Positions 1-11,827 are shown, numbered from the stretch's first letter. The stretch is DNA of 64,000 bases from Hexactinellida sp. DTS-2022 (GCA_028753945.1 JAPNXP010000009.1:2480001-2544000); one strand, 5' to 3'. A program made the numbers and translations. Notes: generated by a model not told the origin, from the letters alone.

Positions 1-195
1 TCACCGAGAAGGCCATAAAACGAGAAGGCCAGTTTCTAATTTTAATTTTAGGTTAAACTATGCCTCCTATTGTTGTTATTTGGGTTGTATATGGGGTAAT
101 CAACCATTGCGAGTCCATTAGAACCACTTTTGAGAATCTCAGATTTGTGGTTAAGCTGTTTAGGCGCCATTTAATCCTTATCGGGTGCTGATCGC
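1..195. repeat. End fragment of a TIR element (same family as the element at 44898-45629)
   Basis: The stretch from about 60 to 180, including the words GGGGTAATCAACCATTGCG and TTTAGGCGCCATTTA, matches the arms of the TIR element at 44898-45629 and its duplicate at 51982-52713. The element enters from beyond the left edge and interrupts the 3' part of the DIRS-like ORFs on the minus strand. No gene is seen in it. Confidence 0.6.
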
Positions 196-1644
196 TGTAT
201 TTTGCTGCACTAGTTGCTGTGATGGCAGTTGATTCAGACCCAGGTCTAGGCCCGAAATTATGTTTATTATATCCGTGGGTGCCTTTTTTTAATCGCCAGT
301 TGTTTGTAAATAATATTAGGCGACCAGTCGGAGGGAAGTTTTTGGTATAGGGTTCAGGGAGCTTAGAAGCTCCGAAAATTTGGCCTCTTTCGAGCATTTG
401 GTTTCGGGAATTTGTCCTCCACATATTTGGGACGGTACTGGTAACTGGCCATGCTGGAGCCCGCTCCTCCTGCAGGGCCTGTTCGAAAAAACTGACCACT
501 TTGTCGAGGATTGGTAAAGGTAGTGCTGTTAGTTTTTTGGTATTGGGTGCTATTGGTGCGAGGCTTTTGATTGGAAGCCTCTAGCCTCTTGTGAGTTTTC
601 GATAGTTCACAGAGCTTGTTTAATTGGGATTCCCCAAATAGTAATGGCTAGTCGAAATTTGGGGGAAAGCTCTTGAGGTCCAATTTCAGGCATTTATCAA
701 AGCCTGTATGCTCTGTCGTCTTCGTTTCTCTGTGATGAATGCTGCTAGAGAGCCCAACAGACAGAGTAATCGCTGCTGAAATGTGAGCAGTCAACGTAGA
801 GTCGTCGATGCTATCTGCTTTTGATAGCTTATTAGCTAATATTGAGAGAGGGCCAACACTTTGTAATAAGTGACGTTGAATCTCAACTAGTTCGTTGTCC
901 TTCTTTAGAACAAAGGGGAATCTATCCGCCAGGAAAGGATCGAGCCGAGGCACTTTCATCCGGGCTCTTGAAAGTGCCTCGGCTCGATCGGGCCTCTTGA
1001 ATTGTTTGGTAGCCTTTCGTTGTTCCTCGGACGACATCCTGTTTGAGAAACATTTAGTTATGTAATCCTCCACTTCTAGTGACGTATCCTCAAAGTACTC
1101 GTTTTCAATTAACGAGGAAGGATCAAAAGCGGAGCTCGTATGCCATGCACCTGCTTGGGAACTGGGAATGTTAAGATCAGCTTCCAGCTCGGCTTGAAGC
1201 ACTACGTCATTTGGCTGACTTTCATTGTCGTTGTGATCCTCAGGTAATAATCCTGATATTCTCCTTTCCAGCTTGGCTAAAGCTTGGAGAATATTGGCAT
1301 TGAACGTCTCCTGTAGGGGAGAGTGTGTCACGACTCACTAGAGAACTCAATGGAGTCTCCTCGTCCTGACTAGAGGACGGAGTTAAGTGGGAGGATCTCT
1401 CCCTAACGGCCTTTGTAGGAACAATGTCCTTGGTCACTGCTGGGATTAGCCCAGTGCTCCGTTTGTTTGACGTTGGGTTCCGTGAGTAATTAACGGGTAA
1501 TTGATCCGTTCTTACTTGCTTCGACTTAGACTGAAGTCCATCAGTCGAGCGTTTGGTAGCGCCACCCCTTTGAAGCATACTCACTGGTGGAGCCAAATTG
1601 ACTGTTATAGGAGGAAGGTTGGGAACCTTGGTGAGAGCAGACAT
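195..1644 (-). pseudogene. Decayed DIRS-like retrotransposon gag and start of the reverse-transcriptase ORF
   Basis: Read on the minus strand. An N-terminal piece (1644-1240) overlaps in another frame with a middle piece (1331-648); that frame crosses one TAG at 648-650 and runs on to a TAA near 361-363. The middle piece holds a stretch reading FKRPDRAEALSRARMKVPRL, followed by a basic, Asn/Gln/Gly-rich tail, as in gag-like first ORFs of DIRS/tyrosine-recombinase elements. In an overlapping frame (about 345-195) is TGRLILFTNNWR, resembling the GGRL..F...W block at the start of DIRS-type reverse transcriptases; overlapping ORFs are usual there. The RT body and recombinase are absent because another repeat begins near 195. 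The frameshift near 1240-1331 and the in-frame stop make it non-functional. The family call rests on remembered motifs; another gag-bearing retroelement is the alternative. Confidence 0.45.
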
Positions 1645-1783
1645 TTCTGGGGTCGATTCGTCCGAGTCCGTGTGAACGAGGATAAGGATGAAGATCCTGA
1701 GTGAAGCATTACGCGAGTTAGTAGGAAAGTAAAATTAGCACGCTTGTAGCTGGGAAACTATAGTTACTACTACCGAGTATATA

Positions 1784-3549
1784 TGTTATGTCGATTTTGT
1801 AAAATGTTGATTTTACAAAATCAACATGTCGACAAGGGTGGGGTTGGTTAACCGATCTGAGGCTACGGTTACAATTCGATTTCTCGCCACGGTTAACAGC
1901 CCATCCTACTCAATACAATAAATCCTTCATAAAAATTTGACTATAGTACTACAGAATAAGACTCAGCTGTATAAAATATAACCGCATAAGTATATTAACT
2001 GATATATTTCGTGCTTTAGGTAAATTTAAATCAATGTTGTCAAGAAAATTAATAAAGTGGTGATGATAAATAGATTTAGTACTGTTTCGTACGATTATGA
2101 TTCACTGTATGATCGTGATTCATATACGATTATGATTCACTGTACGATTATGATTCAACCTTTGCTAATATTATAGGTTGTTAAAACCATACAAAGTTTA
2201 GACAAATCATGCTCACAATTACTTGTCAACAGGATTTTAGTTTCAGATTCACATATTTGGCTGTAACTTGGTAAGCATATGAGCTACAAGAATAATTTTG
2301 TTCACAAACGTTTTTAAAGTTAGAATTTCATTTTTTAATAATGTGTATTTCCATAGCATTCTATACATAAGGCAATGATACGCACTCAAATTTCTGGACC
2401 AGGGATGATTAGTATAGTCAACTAAATAGATGCAATTCAATTATTCTTCGAAATAAGTAATCCAGGGTGCTTCTACTTATGTAATTGTTTTTTATAAAGG
2501 TGGTCATGTACAAGACGCATATTTTTGAGGTGTCACTTGGTCGAAATGACGTCACAGTTTTGTCTAATAAGCCAAATATGCTAAAACTTTGAACGCATGT
2601 AAAATGTTCAATTTCGCTTTTTCAAACAAATTGCTTTGAGTCTTTGACTAACCCATATAGGAGTCATTTTACATAAAATATCTCAGAATCAATAATGGAA
2701 TATTACCACATTCCTCTGTTGCCTTGGAAACGTGATTTCAATGCTTGAGGTCATATCTCGAGAAGAAATATAGTTACAGCTTAGTCAATGGATCCAATTG
2801 ATAGCCAGTCCTAAATTTCCTATTCAATGATAATACATTTCGATGCTCTATCTCAAACCAATTTTCTAAAAATTGTGATTATTGTAATATACATTCAAAC
2901 GGTTCTACACATTTTGCGCAAAATTGGTTTGACATATTCTGATAAATTCACTAACATATTCTGATAAATTCAAAGATTTTAATACATTATGCAATAATTT
3001 CCCAATTAATCTGCTGATATTCAACAGACCGGCTAACTGGTTAATAAAATCTCTAACCGTTAACCAATGTCAGCAACGGTTAACCGGTTAGCCGGTGAAC
3101 CGAATCCAGCCTTGATGTCGATTTTACAAAATCAACATGAATCAACGGAACTAAAACAAGTGTCCGACTTTGATTACTCGGATAAGTCTAGGTTTTATTG
3201 CATTTTGTTCAGAATTCGCTTCATCCAAGTATATACCGACTTGTATGAAGTAAATTTTTTACCAAAATGAATTTTTTTACTAGAATGAAAAAATATTCCA
3301 GGGTGATTTTGCAAAATCAACGAATAAAATATGTCGATTTTATAAAATCAACATTTTTTATTAGTTGATTTTTTCAAATCGACATTCTGAAATGTCGATT
3401 TTACAAAATCAACTACGTAATTAAAAATGTCGATTTTATAAAATCAACTATTTTTCAAATTAAACTTAAGTTTGTATGTTGATTTTACAAAATCGACATT
3501 TTGGATGTTGATTTTGTAAAATCGACTATTTGACAAAATCGACATAACA
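1784..3549. mobile_element. Non-autonomous TIR element with a palindromic GTCGATTTTGTAAAATCAAC array
   Basis: Inverted ends read TGTTATGTCGATTTTGT (left) and ACAAAATCGACATAACA (right), flanked on both sides by TATA (1780-1783, 3550-3553), compatible with a TA-targeting element. The interior right part (3305-3545) is an array of near-palindromic 20-mers of the type GTCGATTTTGTAAAATCAAC. A second element (1833-3114) is inserted inside. No coding sequence is seen. Confidence 0.6.
1833..3114. mobile_element. Nested TIR element of the GGTTAACCG family, TSD ATGTCGA
   Basis: It starts CAAGGGTGGGGTTGGTTAAC and ends in AATCCAGCCTTG after repeated GGTTAACCGGTTAGCC words, so the termini are imperfect inverted repeats. 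It is flanked by ATGTCGA at 1826-1832 and 3115-3121, a 7-bp target duplication made from the enclosing palindromic element. Related termini recur at 40495-41220. No supported ORF; the interior is AT-rich. Confidence 0.6.
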
Positions 3550-3784
3550 TATACACCAACTAGTCATTATGTTACCTACAGCATCATTAACAACTAAAGC
3601 GATAATTGTTAAAGCTACTTTAAGGAAAGTGTGAAATTGCGTCAGCTTGTAGCATAACCATACTCTATCATTGCCTAGCATAGATTTGAAGAAGAATGGC
3701 ATGTTGGGTGAACACCCAACATGCACCGAAAAAATGTTGACTTATCACCAATTATATGATATTCATACTAAAAGTAAAATTGGG

Positions 3785-4052
3785 ATAGAAGGAAAATCCA
3801 ACACACTAAGGGTCAATACCTTCTGAAAGACCTTTATAGTGATGATGATATGGCGGAAAAATCTTAAATTACAACTGTGCCTACAGCATGTCCTTTGGAG
3901 GCACTATCAATCCACCACCCACCAAAATATAGTGCCTACAAAGGAACATGCTGTCGGCACAGCTGTAATTATAGATATTCCGCCATATCATCATCACTAT
4001 AAAGGTGTTTCAGAAGGTATCGACCCTTAGTGTGCTGGAAGTTTCCTTCTAT
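3785..4052. repeat. Foldback element with a conserved 90-bp central hairpin
   Basis: The left arm (ATAGAAGGAAA...TAGTGATGATGATATGGCGG) is mirrored by the right arm (CCGCCATATCATCATCACTA...TTTCCTTCTAT), arms of about 120 bp. The centre is the hairpin found elsewhere in the window: GCATGTCCTTTGGAGGCACT against AGTGCCTACAAAGGAACATG. Related copies lie at 36880-36965, 47285-47373, 48507-48600 and 49886-49985. Confidence 0.75.
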
Positions 4053-4662
4053 CTCAATCAATAACTCTGATGTTTAAAAGTATTTTGACTCGTCGAATCA
4101 AGGACCCTTGCCACCCTGTGAATATCTTTCGACAGGCCATTTATTTAAGCAAATTAATTAGTTAGGCCTCTGTTAATGACAATGTTGTTTCAGCTCCACA
4201 CGAAATCTATCAGAGGATGCGGGCGGGCGGGCGGCATCTCATTATCATTATCTCATTATTTGCTGACGACATAGTTAATAATTATCTGAGCAAATATTCT
4301 AATTGTGAGTGCTTATTGAAAAAATATGCAATCGTTGGGTAATAATGCTTGTTATAATATAGGTTCTGATTTTGTTACTAGCTAATTATGGCTATTTTAG
4401 ACTGTGTCCTCCAATAAAATTGGCAACGAACAGTGGCCTTACCTGAAATGTAGGTGTAATAATGGAAATAATGACAATAATGACAATATTCGTGCGGGAG
4501 TGAAATCTGACGCGGGCGGTGGAGCTGAAACAAGATTCCAACAAACAGTGGCCTTAAGTTATGACTACGACGAGTATTACCATGGCGCGGAAGTCCGAAT
4601 GTGTTTTGGACACACTTTTGAGCTAATGCTCCTGGAATATGAGGGATGTGATTTAGAAGAAA
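4053..4662. other. AT-rich intergenic sequence, no gene seen
   Basis: Open frames here are short and run into the repeat that follows. A short GC-rich GGGCGGGCGGGCGGC tract lies near 4220, and GCCGCCCGCCCGC near 27870 is its complement, so this may be another dispersed repeat. I see no gene. Confidence 0.4.
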
Positions 4663-5086
4663 CTTGCTCATCGGCCTCGTTCGCTTTGCGACGTATCGGT
4701 GCTACGCACCTCAAGTTAACAGCCGCTATCCGGCCTAGTTCTCTCCCTTTCTACCAAGGAGGAAGTTGTATATACCCCTTTCTACCATTTTTCATAGTAT
4801 TTATTAACTTGTTTACCAATAATACCCATTGAAAGCTAACTTCTAGGTTGATTTGGAATTTTCGTCAATTTTTTTACATTTTTTAATAAACAACAACAAT
4901 AAATATTCATATTATAAAGTTATAATACGAAATTCGTGTTCAGCATACCTGTTTACCTATAATACACGTTGAAAGCTAACTTCTAGGTCGATTTTGAATT
5001 TTCTTTAATTAGTTTAAATTTTTTATAAACAACAATAAATATAACATTCGAAATTTGTAAATGCGAAATTCTTGATCTGTATTCTT
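4663..5086. repeat. Hairpin-rich repeat end plus ~140-bp tandem units
   Basis: It begins with the GTATCGGTGCTACGCACCTC/GCCGCTATCCGGCC segment and continues with two units of a ~140-bp repeat marked by GAAAGCTAACTTCTAGG (GCTAAC at 4835 and 4975). The same family recurs at 6515-7470, 16190-17150 and 18568-19000. The array is interrupted by the TTAA-flanked element at 5091-6510. Confidence 0.65.
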
Positions 5087-5090
5087 TTAA

Positions 5091-6510
5091 CGCTACCTAC
5101 GACTAGTCAGGACTGTGACGTAATGGGTAAAATCAAAACTATTAACGATGTCAATTCAATTAGTATATCAGTTCGTTTGCCTTACTGTATAGTATATGAA
5201 AAATAACTAACATGATTTATTTATTTCTTAAACTTGCCTATATTCAATGAAAACATATATAGCGTTGCTATGTAATATAAGCCATAGATATATCTAGTAG
5301 AAAAACATGATAACTTGAAACACTTTGTTTTTACTTCATAACTCGTCAAATAAATATGCATTCAACTTGCGTATACGAGAAAATCACCAATATTATCTAA
5401 ATTTATATTATTTATTAGGAATTCAGAAATTTAGGTCAATTTTTCGATGGAATTTCCCTATTTTGAGAAATGTGGCCATACAACTTTGCGAAATTAGAAA
5501 AAAAGTATGGAAACGCTCTGAACGTTATTTAGATATATATATAAACTACATCTCCCCGAAATTTCAAGTTGATACGATAAATAATCACGGAGTTCTCTAG
5601 CTTTTTCCACAGCCGGTATTAGAAAATATTTATGTGCAGAAGAGGGTTTAGAAGGACACAATAGTGGCACAAACCTTCAATACTTCTTACAGATAATGGT
5701 TTGAAGATAATTGAAGCAGTTCATATTCCTCGAAAACGATTACTGATAGTGTTAGCAAGTTAGAGCTAAGCTCTTGCACAACTCTGATTTTCATGATCGA
5801 CGGTTTGTGATGGTCACATGACACCTCCATATATGGGCATGGGCTTCTTAACATGGTGACTATTTGGAAAATACTCCAATTTGTAAATCCAATGATATTT
5901 GCATGATATATAGATGTGAATAATCGATTAGAGCTGAGCTCTGCTTTCTCTAGTTTATGAGATACAAAATTGCTGAATCATCAAAATGTGGCACATATCC
6001 ATTCCCATATATGGTCATTTGAAAAAACGGGGCGTCTGAGCGTCACAAAATTTATTAGGGACGCATAGGAAGTCGTGTATTGCGAGCCTTTTTCACTAGT
6101 ACATTTTAATTCTAGGTGCACGGGAGTCTGAAAAATGTATTCAGAGGGGGTGTGTTAGAAATTGGACCCCAAGGATAGATAATGTGCCCTAACATCGCGA
6201 ATTTTCTCTTTCTATATGATTTTTTGATCAATTTTGGTGTTTTTACCAAAGACTATCTAATGGGCCAGGTATATTCTAGGAAAATCACCAAAAATCATGT
6301 CAGTTACAGCAAACAATCCATCTGAAAGTGCTGAACCACTGAAAAAGTACACTCAGCACCCCAAATATCGTGCTTATAGAGGTCAAATTAGTCGAGATAT
6401 TGTACGTTTGACCTTTGCATATCTTTGGGGGCTTAATCAAGCGTCTATAGACGAAATATAATTTTTTTGTGATTTTGTAGCCATTGGCAAAATAGTACTC
6501 GTAGGTAGCG
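5091..6510. mobile_element. Non-autonomous TIR element with TTAA target duplication
   Basis: The ends are CGCTACCTACGA... and ...TCGTAGGTAGCG, flanked by TTAA at 5087-5090 and 6511-6514. TTAA duplications are characteristic of piggyBac and Kolobok elements, so this is probably a deletion derivative of one. It splits the ~140-bp repeat array exactly. The ORF at 5325-5600 inside it looks like chance reading of AT-rich DNA. Confidence 0.7.
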
Positions 6511-7480
6511 TTAACTATAATACCCGTTGAAAGCTAACTTCTAGGTCGATTTTGAATTTTCATTAAATTTGTTGACATTTTTTGTAAACAACAACATTAA
6601 ATATTCAAATCGAAAATGTATAAATGCGAAATTTGTGTTTAGCATATACTTGTTTACTTAATATAACATTTGGAAGTTAGTTTATATCCAAATTTTAAAT
6701 GCTGTTTATATTCCCCCATCACTTTAATATAATTCGGACAAACAAAAAAACAAACCCACAAACACGCAACAATCGAGTTTTAATATTACAAGCCCTTCGA
6801 TCTCGGTCGCTTTGCGACAGATCGGTGCTACGCGCCTCAAGTTGATGGCCGCTACGCGGCCTTACTCCTCACTGAACCATTGAAATAATAGTAAAAGAAA
6901 AACATGCAATGTAATACAGACACAAATGATTGGTTAGATGAATTTTTATTTTCAATCAATCAAATTGTAGCCTCAGAAAATCTTTCTATTATGCACATAT
7001 TTATACTAATTGAATGAAGTATAGCTAATCCATACTAACAAACCCTCGAATTTAATCGGATAACATATTTTGTCACCTTTAATGTGAATATTTATCTTCA
7101 AAAACCAATAGATCGTTGTCGCAGTACAAAATTACCCCTGTTACAAATTTTCAGCTTTCTGGGACTCGTGGTCTTTCCAATTAATTATGGACAAACAAAC
7201 ACACAAACACACAAACAAACACACAACAATTGCGCTTTAATAAATAGATAGATATTTAGTTAGATATACGAGCCCTTCGGTCTGCGGTCGCTTCGCGAAT
7301 TTTTACACACTATTCAACACGAACCCCGTTATTTCGTTTAGAAAACCAATAGATCGTTGTCAGCGTGTAAAATTACCCCTGCATACAAATTTTCAGAGAT
7401 CTAGAGCTTGTGGTCTTTCCAATCAATACTGGACAAACACATACACAAACATTCAGACAACAATTTCGCTTTTAAAATAT
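6511..7480. repeat. Continuation of the ~140-bp repeat with AC-rich tails and CCCTTCGG hairpin blocks
   Basis: After the TTAA insertion the repeat resumes (TAATACCCGTTGAAAGCTAA). It is followed by (CAAA/CA)-rich tracts, then AGCCCTTCGATCTCGGTCGC and GCGACAGATCGGTGCTACGC (about 6785-6870), with further degenerate copies near 7262-7300 and 7420-7490. The blocks contain short inverted repeats such as GTCGCTTTGCGAC. No coding function. Confidence 0.6.
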
Positions 7481-7785
7481 AGATAGATGATGTTTTATAT
7501 TTCCTACCTTTAATATGTGACAATAAGTCATAACCGAGCCACCCTCAAATGCCAAAAATCAGCCTGGATGTCTTTTAGTTTCTTCAATCAATTATGGGCA
7601 TATAAAAAATTGTCTAATACTAAATTTTCCGATCAGTATATTTGTTGTCCTATAGAATACTAATATGCAACGCTTTTCGAAGCTGGTCGTAACGTATACT
7701 ATTGGATGATCTTGATTTTGTTCTCGGTCTGTTTACAATAATGTTTAATTTAATCCTGAATTTGCCTCCATTCTCGTCCATTTAG
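7481..7785. other. AT-rich sequence before a probable splice acceptor
   Basis: Only AT-rich sequence is seen. Its last ~25 bases are pyrimidine-rich and end in TTTAG at 7785, making a plausible 3' splice site for the exon that follows. Confidence 0.4.
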
Positions 7786-8079
7786 GAAACTTTTGTGATA
7801 GTTATTTGCTTACAATATCCATTATCAACAGAAATGTTTTTAGAGAGAAAAGAGTGTGATCCTCGCTACCTGTACATGTTAAGCGTTGGCTTGATATCAC
7901 TTAGTGTCATTCTATATGGTCTATTAAACTCAAATTATGGACTCCTCACCGAAAATTTACTACAATTCGATTCAACTAAAGTAATTTATTATTTAATGTG
8001 TATACCTTCAGCTATAGTCGTGTTTATAAGCCTTATGTGTATGAACTGGATTGGGTTTATGTTTTTTGTACATAATTAA
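7786..8079 (+). CDS. Probable terminal exon of a small membrane protein (unidentified)
   Basis: An open frame runs from just after a convincing splice acceptor (pyrimidine tract ending TTTAG at 7785) to TAA at 8077-8079, with AATAAA at 8084-8089. The translation begins ETFVIVICLQYPLS and has two hydrophobic helices: roughly YLYMLSVGLISLSVILYGLL and, nearer the C-terminus, VIYYLMCIPSAIVVFISLMC, ending NWIGFMFFVHN. There is no ATG at its start, as expected of an internal or last exon. Upstream exons were not found; they may lie to the left, separated by transposons. I do not recognise the family. It could still be a chance ORF, but splice site, helices and poly(A) signal together argue for a real exon. 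Confidence 0.45.
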   Translation, partial: ETFVIVICLQYPLSTEMFLERKECDPRYLYMLSVGLISLSVILYGLLNSNYGLLTENLLQFDSTKVIYYLMCIPSAIVVFISLMCMNWIGFMFFVHN

Positions 8080-8083
8080 AACT

Positions 8084-8089
8084 AATAAA
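8084..8089 (+). terminator. Poly(A) signal AATAAA after the candidate exon
   Basis: AATAAA begins 5 bases after the TAA of the candidate terminal exon. The 3' untranslated region would be very short. Confidence 0.35.
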
Positions 8090-8505
8090 ACATTACCGAG
8101 TAACATATGTTCAGTATAATATACACGTATTAATAATTTGATCTTGTATAAAAAATGCTCTGACTTTTTGTTTGATTGTCTAGAATAGATTGACAATGGA
8201 TCGGGATTATTGTATCTAGAAACCAGCTGAAATACTTAGTCTAAAAAAATTTCGATAAAAATCCTATTGGTCCAGCCTTTGGGCGAACCATAATTTTCTC
8301 TCTTCTAGTTTGTAACTACAGTCGAATCCGGTTTTTTAACACCGGTTTCAGGGTTTCATAGAGAAATTTTTTTTGGGGGGGAAGTTTGTGGATCCAGTTT
8401 ATACAAAATATTTCATTGCCAGCTGGGGGTGTGGGGGCGCTATAAGCACCCCAGGCGGCCCAGGGCTTCGTCCCTGGAAAAAAGAAACAATAGAGTGCTA
8501 TAAAG

Positions 8506-8992
8506 CAGGGTTGTAAACAAATCATTTATTATTTTATCAAATCAAATCAAATCATTTTAGATTTCAAATAATTTCAAATCAAATCTAATCAAATATTTGA
8601 AATTTCAAATAATTTCAAATCATTTCCGAATCACTGTCAAAAAGTATAGAAATTTTGAAAATGATCTTTTATATTTAATATTGAATTGAAAATGAAGTGA
8701 AATTATATTCAAGCGATTTGGAAACGATTTGAAAATGATTTAAAGAATATGATTTGAAAATGATCTGAAAATGATTTGAAAAATGATTTGAAAAATGATT
8801 TGAAAATGATTTGAAATAATTTCAAATCAAGCAAATCAAATCATAAATAAAATCATTTGAGAATTCAAATGATTTCAAATCAAATCAAATCAAATCAAAT
8901 CAAATCAAATCAAATCATTTGAGAATTCAAATTCTCTAAATCAATCAAATCAAATCAAATATTTGAAATATTTGATTTGATTTACAACACTG
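8506..8992. repeat. ATCAA/TTTGAT simple-repeat element with hAT-like ends
   Basis: The interior is almost wholly variants of CAAATCAAATC and its complement. The outer ends are CAGGGTTGTAAAC and TTTACAACACTG, the CAG...CTG type ends of hAT MITEs. The flanking octamers (CTATAAAG and CAGTATAG) do not match well, so the duplication is unproven. Confidence 0.5.
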
Positions 8993-9188
8993 CAGTATAG
9001 AGTGCTAGTGTTATGTTAGTGCTAAGCTAACAGTAGAGTGTTATTCGCCGAGTATAAGAAATAATTTTATTTAAATATTCACAATAAATAAAAAATCACA
9101 TAGTAGTATTCGAGCCTGTTGTCACTAATGGACTAAACCTCACCTAACTTGTTCATACCACAAAAAATAGATTTACTAGCAGGCAAAG

Positions 9189-9273
9189 ATGGATATCGGA
9201 GATTTTTTTTCACGTAAGAGGACCTGCAGACAGATAATTAGTGATAGTGAATCTGACTCAGATACTAACCAGG
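9189..9273 (+). pseudogene. Possible N-terminus of a hAT/zinc-finger-type transposase gene
   Basis: ATG at 9189 opens MDIGDFFSRKR followed by an acidic serine stretch (SDSESDSDTN). This resembles the MDI.FF.KR start of TTF/ZMYM-type hAT-derived proteins. The frame is cut at 9274 by an inserted element. No continuation was found after 13949, so this is a remnant or a coincidence. Confidence 0.2.
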
Positions 9274-9396
9274 CAGGGTTGCCAACCCTCCCTCTTTTTA
9301 GCCTTTATTTCTCCCATACTCCCGACCTCCCGCCAAACTTTTCAAACTCCCGATTTTTTGGAAATTGTTCCTATATTTAGATTTTATGATATATAA

Positions 9397-9516
9397 TTAA
9401 ATAACTGGATTTTATTGCTAAAATTAGTCTACTAGATACGAGTACCAAGTTTTGTTCTACTCATATACCTGTAAGTTAGTTAAGATTATTTAGCCCCTTA
9501 TTATTACATTGTACTA
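9397..9516. repeat. ~120-bp direct repeat, copy 1 (copy 2 at 12506-12630)
   Basis: GATACGAGTACCAAGTTTTG, CTACTCATATAC and GTAAGTTAGTTAAGATT recur in the same order at 12540-12600. The two copies lie about 3.1 kb apart within the same candidate element. Confidence 0.65.
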
Positions 9517-9681
9517 CAGTAGAACCTGCAGAAACGGGGTGCCAGGGACGCAAGGTCTTTGTTACCCCAATTCCCCATTTCTGCCGATTCCCCGTTTATG
9601 GAGGTTCATTGATGTGGGACTAGGAATTTGCTAAAAATTTTACCCAATTTTCAAAGGATCCCGTTTGTGGAGGTTCCACTG
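9517..9681. mobile_element. TA-flanked pogo/Tc1-type MITE
   Basis: The ends are CAGTAGAACCTGCAGAAACG and ...TGTGGAGGTTCCACTG, flanked by TA. The interior repeats CCCCGTTT/ATGGAGGTTC words. No ORF. Confidence 0.6.
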
Positions 9682-9989
9682 TATACGTTTTATGTTTTAA
9701 TTCGAATTTGGAAAATATTCTTAAATATATCCCGGGTGGCCTGTTTCGACGTATTTTGAGTACTTTCAGAACCTAACCATGGATAACCAATTTATCGACG
9801 TATTTTGAGTACTGTCGTATTTTGAGTATTTTTTTCTATTCTATCTAAACTATTTTCTATTAGTATTTTTTTCTATTACAAATTATGCTGTGATATTTTG
9901 AGACGCTCTGATAGACTGAGACGCTACTATAAATGCAATTTCCTACTCATTTTACAATTTATCTTAAATTATTTTAGATAATATTTCTT

Positions 9990-11820
9990 TCTGAGCCAGG
10001 TATCTTTCAAAGTATTGTAATGTACTATTCGGTCTATTCCATACGGTCTGAACATGTTTACTGTTAATACGATCTGATCAGATTAATTAAATAAATGTGG
10101 AATACTAAACCCAACTCAAAACTAAACATAATTACATATATCATATATGCTTATACATATGTCATGGATTATATAACTTGTAGGCATTTCCATGCAACCA
10201 CAATAGCAATAGTCACTCCCTAATAAACGTGTGTTAATATTATGTAGTTAGTTAGTATTCTCAATTGTACTTCTACCGAAATTAAAGTTTACTTCTTATA
10301 CAAGTTGTAAGAGTTTGTTCTTCACATATACTATATAACAAGGTTTGCAATGCGAAATCAGCGGAATTGTATTACAAAAATACACTATATTAATGATACA
10401 ATTTACAAAAGCATATACAAAATTAATGGCTAGAGAGAAGAATTATTAGTTAGCTTGTAAATACACACAACTTGACAGGACACATACAATACAACAGCTA
10501 CACTATACCAGTACCGCTATAACCTAGCTGATAATATTACTCTCCTAACATAATTGCTATTGTATCGAGCCAATGCAACAATTTGTGTTTAAAGTTTATT
10601 AAACATTAGTATCATGCATATTAGATTGTTCAACGAATGTATTTGTTGATTAAATTAGACAATACCTTTATACTCGGTAATGGCATTATCCATAAAAGTA
10701 AAATCCATACACTGTAATTACAATATTTAATGTTTTGACCACTTTTGTCCAATTTTTAGGTTTAGGACAGGGCGGTTTAAACCTGGTTTTAACCATTTGG
10801 CCAAAACCTACCAACCCTGCTTCCTATACAATTATAATGCATTTCTCAGGTCTGTCAATACTAGCTATAGAGATAAATATATGTCAGCTAATAATCAATG
10901 TCAGCTAATAATCAATGGCCTTTAAGTAATCCATGGTCCAGCAAAATCTACTCAGTAGTAAGGCCTTATATAACGAAGGTCACGAATGAGCTAATTAAAT
11001 ATATAATTTCAGATACTTTAGAATATAAAAATTATGATTACCGATTTGAATAGCACGGGGGCCAATTACTATAGGTGCTAAATTTCTAATCATTAGGATT
11101 ATTTATACTGAGATAGACACATTCCCATTTGTGCCAATTGTGCCACAAGTGGCACGTGCAGGGACAATGTGCCACTTCATGGATATTGGCTGAAAATGAT
11201 CTAAAATCAAATGTTTTAAAATTCATAAATATGCAATTCGTATACTGTATCTAACTAGTAAACATAAGGCTGCAGTGTTTCATCCAGACATATAGGCAAG
11301 GGGGGGGGGGGCAAAGTAGAGTTTTGGGAATGTGAGGGGGGCGGCTTCAGCTTTGATCAATGTATTTTTTCAACTCCCAAGGGGGGGCAAATGCCCCCCC
11401 TCGCCCCCCCCCCCCCCCCTAAATGAAACGAAACCCTGGGCTGTATATATCTGATAGTGTGTTCAGGGTTCATTGAAGAAAGTGGACGGTTTCCAAATTT
11501 TATATTTTGGCCTATAGGGGTAACTTTTGGCGCCCGACAACAAATTTAGGTTTCCAGTCAATATTTCTCACACCTCGCCAAGTTATGAAGTCATTGTCAC
11601 TTTTGGGAAGCGATAAAATTCACTTAATCGCACATAATTTGCACCCTCAAAGAGATAAAATCTGCAAATTAAATAGAACATGCACATTAATGATGCGGAC
11701 ATGTTGGTCACGCCAGATTATTAATATGCTTACCCATTATCGCATGATGACGTAATAATTAATATTTCACATTGTTAAATTTGACTATTTTAGGCTTATT
11801 TACGTTTTATAATCAATGTT
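9990..11820. other. AT-rich non-coding stretch, no gene seen
   Basis: No supported gene. A short CAGGGCGGTTTAAACC...CCAACCCTG segment (10766-10818) looks like a minimal hAT-type MITE. 11280-11445 is a segment with CAGTGTTTCATCC/GAAACGAAACCCTG ends around long G and C homopolymers. A block of GTGCCAC/GTGGCAC words lies near 11130-11180 and resembles the interior of the element at 39104-39667. Confidence 0.4.
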
Positions 11821-11827
11821 AGAAGTA

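Noticed and set aside
7262..7300. Possible tRNA-like or structured RNA in the CCCTTCGG/GTCGC blocks
   Set aside because: No acceptor stem, anticodon loop or TTCGAAT-type arm could be assembled; the blocks are repeat ends.
11299..11420. Long G and C homopolymers as possible structured or functional DNA
   Set aside because: They lie inside a MITE-like segment, and homopolymer lengths are error-prone in assemblies; no independent support.
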